Part shown: one piece after another, positions 59,378-64,000 of the stretch | Layout: each line of letters begins with the position of its first letter | Position numbering within the stretch: the first letter of the stretch is position 1 | From: Streptomyces sp. cf386 | GTDB taxonomy: Bacteria; Actinomycetota; Actinomycetes; Streptomycetales; Streptomycetaceae | Direction of reading: 5' to 3' | NCBI RefSeq assembly: GCF_900103585.1 | Contig: NZ_FNHV01000004.1 | Coordinates: 62,001 to 126,000 of the forward strand | Length of the DNA: 64,000 nt | The notes under the pieces: generated by a model | Told to the model about the DNA's origin: nothing | The model's input: the letters and a program-made list of their open reading frames with translations, nothing else | Database searches by the model: none | Made by a program: the position numbers and the translations under genes

Positions 59378-59784
59378 GGGGTGGCCCCGTTGGCGGTGGT
59401 GTTCGCCTCGCACCAGTCGGAGACCTTCGCGAGGTCCTTGCTCCGCTGCTGGAGCGTGGGAACAAGTGACTTGCGGTAGGCGAGCCGGCCGTTGAGGTAG
59501 GTCTCAACCGCGTCGTGTCCCGCCGCCTTGGCGTTGTCGACCCGCTGCTGGAGCCGCGCGATGGAACCACGCACGCTCACCGGGCCGTTCAGGCGGGTCA
59601 AAGACTTCTCGATGCGCTTTTCGATCCGCACGGCACGCTTGCACAGAGCCTGCGCCCCGTCCCCCGCCGGGCCCGCACTCGGACTGGATGTGGGGCTGGC
59701 GCCGTCGGCGGCAGCCACGCCTGAACCCCCGAGTAGCAAGGCGAGGCAGGCAACTGCCGCCACGGTGGTCTTCCTTCGCAGCAT
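59374..59784 (-). CDS. Secreted helical protein
   Basis: A 136-residue protein: basic start (MLRRKTTVAAVACLALLLGG) with signal cleavage near GVAAA at about residue 25, then a Ser/Pro linker and a helix-rich region with two cysteines (ALCKRAVRIEKRIEKSLTRL; SDWCEANTT). The region LQQRVDNAKAAGHDAVETYL is amphipathic. Function unknown. It follows the sensor kinase gene after 50 bases on the same strand and overlaps the lipoprotein gene, giving a four-gene operon with regulator and kinase. Confidence 0.78.
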   Translation of the reverse strand: MLRRKTTVAAVACLALLLGGSGVAAADGASPTSSPSAGPAGDGAQALCKRAVRIEKRIEKSLTRLNGPVSVRGSIARLQQRVDNAKAAGHDAVETYLNGRLAYRKSLVPTLQQRSKDLAKVSDWCEANTTANGATP

Positions 59785-59834
59785 GAGGTTCTCCTTCTGC
59801 TCTGTGTCGCGGCACTCCGCCGCTCAGGCAGAAG

Positions 59835-61331
59835 CTAGGAGCCGGCTTTGTGGAAACTCTGTGGTTCCCGCGCGCCCGCGTTGAGCCAGTCCCGGTGCAG
59901 CAGGGGCAGGGTCAGGGTTGCCGCGTCCCGTGTGTCGGTGAGGGGAAGGCGTACTTCGAATCGTGCGCCGGGCCCGTCGGGTCGGTCCTGGACGGTGATC
60001 CGCCCGCCGTGCAGAGCCGTCTGCTGAGCGACCAGCGTCAGCCCCAGGCCGGAGCCGGGGCTGCCGGGGCGCCTGTAAAAGCGCTCAAAGACCGATGCCC
60101 GCGCCGCGGGCGGAATCCCCGGCCCGCGGTCCTCGACGGTGAGGACGGCGGTCGGGCCATTCGTCTCATGGACGCGGCGCACCGAGATGCTGACCTGGGC
60201 CGGGCGAGCATCCGTAGAGCCGTGGACGAGGGCGTTGGTCAGGAGGTTGTCCGCCGCCGAACGCAGGCCCTGCTCCCAGCCCTGCACGCGCAGGCCCTCA
60301 GGGGCGTTCACCAGCACCTCCGTGCCCGGGTGGCGCCGCCGCAGATCGGCCACGGCCGCGTCGACGACATCTGCCAGGTCGACGGGGCCGAAGGCGTCGG
60401 CCTCGACCAGGTCTCCCTCGGTGAGTGCGCGCAGCATCACCAGCAGAGCCAGCACCCGGCCGTGCTCCCGCCGTAGATCCTCCAGCACCTCGGCCCGTTC
60501 TGTCTCCGGCAGGCTGAGGTGGCCGATGAGGATGTCGAGGTTGGTTCCCATGCTCATCAGGGGATTGCGCAGTTCGTGCGAAGCGGCCGCGGCGAACGAA
60601 CGGGCGGTGGCCAGTGCCTCTGTCGTACGGCGGGCCTGCTCGTCATAGCGGGCAAGCGCGGTCTGCAAGGCCCGGGCGAGATCGTCGACCTCGGTGATCC
60701 GGCTCGGAGTGTGATCCAAACGGGCCGCGCTGGTCCGGGGGTCGAGGCCGCCGGCACGCTGCTGGAGTCTGCGCAGGGGGCGGGCGGCGTGGGCGGTGGC
60801 AGCCCAGGCCAGCAGGCCGGCCACCGGGGCACTGAGCAGGGCGGTGGCGACCATCCGCCGCCGCACGAAGCCGAGTTGGGTCCTGGCGGCGGTGTCGGGT
60901 GAGAACAGCCACAGTGTTCCCCGGACCCCGGGCGCCGAGCCGGTCACAGGCACCGAGAGAACGCGCCAGCGGGCTCCCTCGGCCCGCACCGTCACCGGCA
61001 CACGCTTTGTGGCGGGCAACGCGACCGAGGCCTCGGGCTGCGGGCCGCCCGACACGGTGCCGCCGGGACCGGTGAGCCGTACACCGACATCAAGCGCGGA
61101 GGTGAACAGTTGCCGCTGCCGGGCCTCCTCGACCGTGGGACGGTCCTTGGCGGCGGCGCGCAGGAGTGCCTTGGCGTCCGGAAGCGCGGCCTGTGCGCGT
61201 TCACGCAGATAGTCGTCCTGCTGGGCGTGCAGGTCTCGGGCGACCATCTGCAGCAACAGGGCGCCCGCCGCCAGCACCACCAGCGGTACGAGCATGCCCA
61301 CGGCCAGCGCGACCCGGGTGGACAGCCTCAT
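59835..61331 (-). CDS. OmpR-partner sensor histidine kinase
   Basis: A 498-residue kinase with N-terminal TM (VALAVGMLVPLVVLAAGALLL), an extracytoplasmic sensor of about 130 residues, TM2 (MVATALLSAPVAGLLAWAAT), a HAMP segment, and HisKA motif AAASHELRNPLMSMGTNLDI. The HATPase domain has N-box DNLLTNALVHG, DRGPGIPP and GSGLGLTLVAQQ. The start codon overlaps the regulator stop (ATGA). It probably reports an envelope signal, given the secreted products in the same operon. Confidence 0.93.
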   Translation of the reverse strand: MRLSTRVALAVGMLVPLVVLAAGALLLQMVARDLHAQQDDYLRERAQAALPDAKALLRAAAKDRPTVEEARQRQLFTSALDVGVRLTGPGGTVSGGPQPEASVALPATKRVPVTVRAEGARWRVLSVPVTGSAPGVRGTLWLFSPDTAARTQLGFVRRRMVATALLSAPVAGLLAWAATAHAARPLRRLQQRAGGLDPRTSAARLDHTPSRITEVDDLARALQTALARYDEQARRTTEALATARSFAAAASHELRNPLMSMGTNLDILIGHLSLPETERAEVLEDLRREHGRVLALLVMLRALTEGDLVEADAFGPVDLADVVDAAVADLRRRHPGTEVLVNAPEGLRVQGWEQGLRSAADNLLTNALVHGSTDARPAQVSISVRRVHETNGPTAVLTVEDRGPGIPPAARASVFERFYRRPGSPGSGLGLTLVAQQTALHGGRITVQDRPDGPGARFEVRLPLTDTRDAATLTLPLLHRDWLNAGAREPQSFHKAGS

Positions 61332-62047
61332 CGCCCGCCCCCGTTCGGTGCCCGGTCGTCGCGCAGCACGAATCCGACCCCGCGCACCGTGTGCAGGATC
61401 CGGGGCCGGCCGCCCGCTTCCAGCTTGCGCCTCAGATAACTGACGAAGGTGTCCACGACATCCGTACGCACGTCGAAGTCGTATCCCCACACCCGATCGA
61501 GCAACTGCTCACGCGTGAGCACCAGACCGGCGTTGCGCACCAGCGCTTCCAGCAGTCCGAACTCACGCCGGGTGAGCGTCAGCCGTGCTCCGTCCAGCCG
61601 GGCCTCGCGCCGTACGGGATCGATCACCAGGCCGCCGGCACACACCTCGTCGTTGACCACCGGGGGCCTGCGACGCAGCAACGCGCGCAACCGCAGCACC
61701 AACTCCTGCAGAGCGAACGGCTTGACCAAGTAGTCGTCGCCCCCCGCCTGCAGGCCGGCCACCCGGTCGGCCAGCTCGTCCAGGGCGGAGAGCATCAGCA
61801 CGGGCACGTCGTTGGCCTCGTCCCGCAGCGTCCGGCATACCTCGATCCCGCTCGGGCCGGGCATCGAGACATCCAGCACCACCACGTCCGGCGCCTTGCC
61901 CCGGACGGCGGCGAGCGCGCTGTGGCCGTCGTCCGCGAGGAGCACCGAGAAACCGTCAAGCCTCAGTCCGCGTTCCAGAGAGCGTCGGACGGCCGCGTCG
62001 TCGTCGGCGACCAGCACCCGCTCGCCACCATGTATGTCGGTTCCCAC
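61328..62047 (-). CDS. OmpR/PhoB-family response regulator
   Basis: A 239-residue regulator from GTG 62047 (the TTG at 62113 would add 22 residues). It has a receiver domain with acid pair VLVADDDAAVRRSL, phosphoacceptor Asp in VVVLDVSMPG and the Lys in YLVKPFAL, and a C-terminal winged helix (LTLTRREFGLLEALVRNAGL; VDTFVSYLRRKLEAGGRPRI; HTVRGVGFVLR). It overlaps the kinase gene by four bases. The upstream sequence includes CACAGAATTTCCACAAGG, a near-copy of one at the kinase 3' end. Confidence 0.94.
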   Translation of the reverse strand: MGTDIHGGERVLVADDDAAVRRSLERGLRLDGFSVLLADDGHSALAAVRGKAPDVVVLDVSMPGPSGIEVCRTLRDEANDVPVLMLSALDELADRVAGLQAGGDDYLVKPFALQELVLRLRALLRRRPPVVNDEVCAGGLVIDPVRREARLDGARLTLTRREFGLLEALVRNAGLVLTREQLLDRVWGYDFDVRTDVVDTFVSYLRRKLEAGGRPRILHTVRGVGFVLRDDRAPNGGGR

Positions 62048-62241
62048 GGCGGCGATGGTACGTGCGCCGAAGCGGCGCCCGGATCCGCTCCTGGGATCAC
62101 AGAATTTCCACAAGGTCCGCCCCTACTGTGCCTCCGTGCCCGAAATCTGGGCCGGGCCGGACAACGGGCCACTCGGGGCGACCACGGGCTCTCCGGATCT
62201 CACACGAGGCTTGGCCTGCTGTATCGTCCACAGGGGAACAG

Positions 62242-62565
62242 GTGATCCAGCGTCGGACATTGGCGGCGAGTTACCGCGTCGGTACCCGCCGCGCCGCACA
62301 GCTGCGGGGCATGCCCAGCGGCACATGGATCCACGCGGCCACGGCGAGAGGCGCCGCAGCCGGCCGGCTGGGGGCCGCACGACGATCTCGGGGGGTCCGC
62401 GTCGACGGCGCCTTCGTCCTGGACCGCCAGAACCCGGTCCTGGTCGACGGGGGGCAGTTCTTCGCCGAGGCCGCGACCCGCGGCAGGACCGCCGTGGCCG
62501 TCGCACCCGTGCACAAGGTCCACTCCCACCTCGATCACGGCCGCACCGCGCCACCCCCGCCGTGA
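62242..62565 (+). CDS. Uncertain open frame between divergent regulators
   Basis: From GTG 62242 a 107-residue reading with moderate codon bias (IQRRTLAASYRVGTRRAAQL, VDGAFVLDRQNPVLVDGG, VAVAPVHKVHSHLDHG). No family is recognised and there is no ribosome site better than GGGGAACAG. It may be a gene fragment. It lies between the response regulator (leftward) and the LAL regulator (rightward). Confidence 0.3.
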   Translation: MIQRRTLAASYRVGTRRAAQLRGMPSGTWIHAATARGAAAGRLGAARRSRGVRVDGAFVLDRQNPVLVDGGQFFAEAATRGRTAVAVAPVHKVHSHLDHGRTAPPPP

Positions 62566-62632
62566 TGACGACCGCACAGACTTCCGCAGCCTCCTGTCCG
62601 AAGGGACGGAGCGCTCACCGAGGGGGACATCA

Positions 62633-64000
62633 ATGGAGGGGGACACGATGGTGTCGGCGTTCGACGAGACGGCGACGAAGCTGGTCGGCAGGGCTGCCGA
62701 ACTGGCACGATTCGACTCGGTGATCGGTCGTGTGGGACAGGGCGACGCTCCCGCCGTGATCGATGTCGCCGGAGACGCCGGCATGGGCAAGAGCCGACTG
62801 CTCAGCGAGTTCTGTGCGAGGGCGCGGCAGCGAGGGCTGACCGTGCTGCGCGGCAGAGCCACGGAGTACGAACTGCACACCCCGTTCCAGGCGTTCACGG
62901 ACGCGTTCGCCGACGCCGATCCCTCCTTCCTCGCCTCGGACGCCGTGCCCGAGGCGGCGGCACCCGTGCTGTGCGGCGCCGGCGCGGCGCAGCACGCGGC
63001 ACAGGGCACGGGCGTCCGCGACCGCTTCGGCCTCTACCGCGCCGTCGCGGACGTGCTGACCAGGCTCGGGGAGCGGAGCGGGCTGGTGATGGTGCTGGAC
63101 GACCTGCACTGGGCGGATCCCACGTCCCTGGAGCTGCTGGACCACATGATTCGGCACCCGGTACGCGGGCGGGTGCTGCTGGTAGCGGCCCGCCGCGAAC
63201 GGCAGACGCCGCCCCGCCTGGACGCCGCGCTCATGCGGGGCGTCGACAGCGGAGCCGTTCTGCGCACGAGGCTGCGACCGCTGGCCGAGCAGGAGTCGAT
63301 CGAGGCACTGGCCCCGGTTGTGCCACCGCGCGACGCCAAGGAGATCTACCAGGCCAGCGGGGGCAACCCGCTCTACCTCCGCTGCCTCCTGCACGCCTAC
63401 CAGCACGGCGCACGGCGCGGCACCATCGCCAGGGGCCACGACGACACCGCGACGGGGGTGCCGAGCGGGCTCGTCTCCCTGCTCCTGGAGGAACTGACCA
63501 CTTTGACCGACGCACAGCGACGTACCGTCGAAGCGGTGGCGGTCCTCGGGGACCACGCCACACCCACCATGGTGAGTCTGACGACCGGGAACCCCACGGC
63601 GGCCGAACTCGACGACCGTATCGAGGTGCTGGCGCGCCGGGATCTGCTGCGCCTTGGCTCCGACGGCCGCTGGACACTTCGCCACCCGCTGTTGCGGGCG
63701 GCGGTCTACGAGCGCACCCCCGCGTCCCGCCGTGCCGAGATCCACCGCACCGCCGCGGACGAACTGGCCCGCACCGGCGCCCCCGCCGCCGAACGCGCCC
63801 ACCACGTGGAGAGATCACTGGCGGGCTGGGACCCCGTGGCGGCAGCCGTACTGGGCGAGGCCGCCGCCCAGTTCGCCCACACGGCACCCGCCACGGCCGC
63901 ACATCTGCTGGAGGTCGTCCTGCGGCTCATGCCGGACACGCCCGCCCACGCTAGGCGGCGCGGCGAGCTGACGTTGGCGCGTGCGAGAGCGCTCGGTGTG
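62633..64000 (+). CDS. ATP-binding LuxR-type (LAL) transcriptional regulator, N-terminal part
   Basis: A frame open to the window end (456 residues). The AAA/STAND ATPase region starts LVGRAAELARFDSVIGRV, with Walker A DVAGDAGMGKSRLLSEF and Walker B VMVLDDLHWADPTSLELL, then a winged/arm region (EIYQASGGNPLYLRCLLHAY). This is the architecture of LAL regulators (MalT-like, often pathway-specific in Streptomyces), so a C-terminal LuxR helix-turn-helix is expected beyond 64000. Two Met starts (62633, 62648) each have a GAGGGGG site. The target genes are not visible. Confidence 0.88.
   Translation, partial: MEGDTMVSAFDETATKLVGRAAELARFDSVIGRVGQGDAPAVIDVAGDAGMGKSRLLSEFCARARQRGLTVLRGRATEYELHTPFQAFTDAFADADPSFLASDAVPEAAAPVLCGAGAAQHAAQGTGVRDRFGLYRAVADVLTRLGERSGLVMVLDDLHWADPTSLELLDHMIRHPVRGRVLLVAARRERQTPPRLDAALMRGVDSGAVLRTRLRPLAEQESIEALAPVVPPRDAKEIYQASGGNPLYLRCLLHAYQHGARRGTIARGHDDTATGVPSGLVSLLLEELTTLTDAQRRTVEAVAVLGDHATPTMVSLTTGNPTAAELDDRIEVLARRDLLRLGSDGRWTLRHPLLRAAVYERTPASRRAEIHRTAADELARTGAPAAERAHHVERSLAGWDPVAAAVLGEAAAQFAHTAPATAAHLLEVVLRLMPDTPAHARRRGELTLARARALGV

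Noticed and set aside
59849..59867. DnaA box (TTTCCACA)
   Set aside because: It differs from the Streptomyces DnaA box TTGTCCACA by deletion and substitution, is isolated, and has a partner copy upstream of the same operon that is better explained as a regulator site.

Overview
This window is chromosomal DNA from a high-GC actinomycete, almost certainly a Streptomyces. The evidence is the strong third-position GC bias, frequent GTG starts, many 1-8 base start/stop overlaps, Tat/Sec-type secreted proteins, a SapA-like protein, an RNase Sa homologue and a dispersed Streptomyces-type palindromic intergenic repeat. From memory the order of the purine-catabolism genes resembles the right-arm segment of S. 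coelicolor that carries uricase, malate synthase, allantoinase and a ROK sugar kinase; I could not check this by alignment.

Layout. 1-3814: hydrogenase maturation operon hypF(partial)-hypC-hypD-hypE. 4350-10174: purine degradation block (small thiamine-binding-like protein, YheO-type HTH protein, uraD, uraH, uricase, 8-oxoguanine deaminase, NCS2 purine permease). 10137-13181: leftward genes for an exonuclease, a SapA-like secreted protein, a hotdog thioesterase, a winged-helix-like protein and a histidine phosphatase. 13417-20344: MMPL exporter overlapping an unusual KS-AT-ACP-alpha-oxoamine synthase megasynthase. 20400-24487: aminotransferase with a divergent HxlR regulator, then a VWA protein operon. 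24531-27647: two divergent IucA/IucC siderophore synthetases. 28086-31557: small membrane protein, a broken YcxB gene, a lipoprotein, and a HipA-like kinase with a SelW-like partner. 31559-38147: second purine block (malate synthase, MobA-like cytidylyltransferase, IclR regulator, allantoinase, allantoicase). 38313-47867: SDR, RibD-like reductase, RNase Sa homologue, a NarL-type two-component system next to a P450, a Gfo/Idh/MocA dehydrogenase with divergent GntR regulator, and a ROK kinase. 47978-54863: SNF2 helicase/SWIM protein pair and a membrane protein. 54981-58630: a decayed region with a pcaD start fragment, IS21 istA/istB relics, a LysE fragment and a frameshifted HAD gene. 59138-64000: two secreted proteins, an OmpR-type two-component system and the start of a large ATP-binding LuxR-type (LAL) regulator.

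How the genes work together. The two purine blocks make a near-complete route: uptake, 8-oxoguanine to urate, urate to allantoin (uricase, HIU hydrolase, OHCU decarboxylase), allantoin to allantoate to ureidoglycolate, and glyoxylate into malate. The main regulatory observation is a pair of 15-bp palindromes, TCAA-N7-TTGA and TTCC-N7-GGAA. They recur upstream of aceB and in the allR/allB divergent region, and the first also occurs upstream of uraD, so the two separated blocks probably form one regulon under the IclR-family protein encoded between them. The least familiar biosynthetic element is the single-protein KS-AT-ACP-AOS synthase, translationally coupled to an MMPL exporter; it predicts a short exported alpha-aminoketone-type product.
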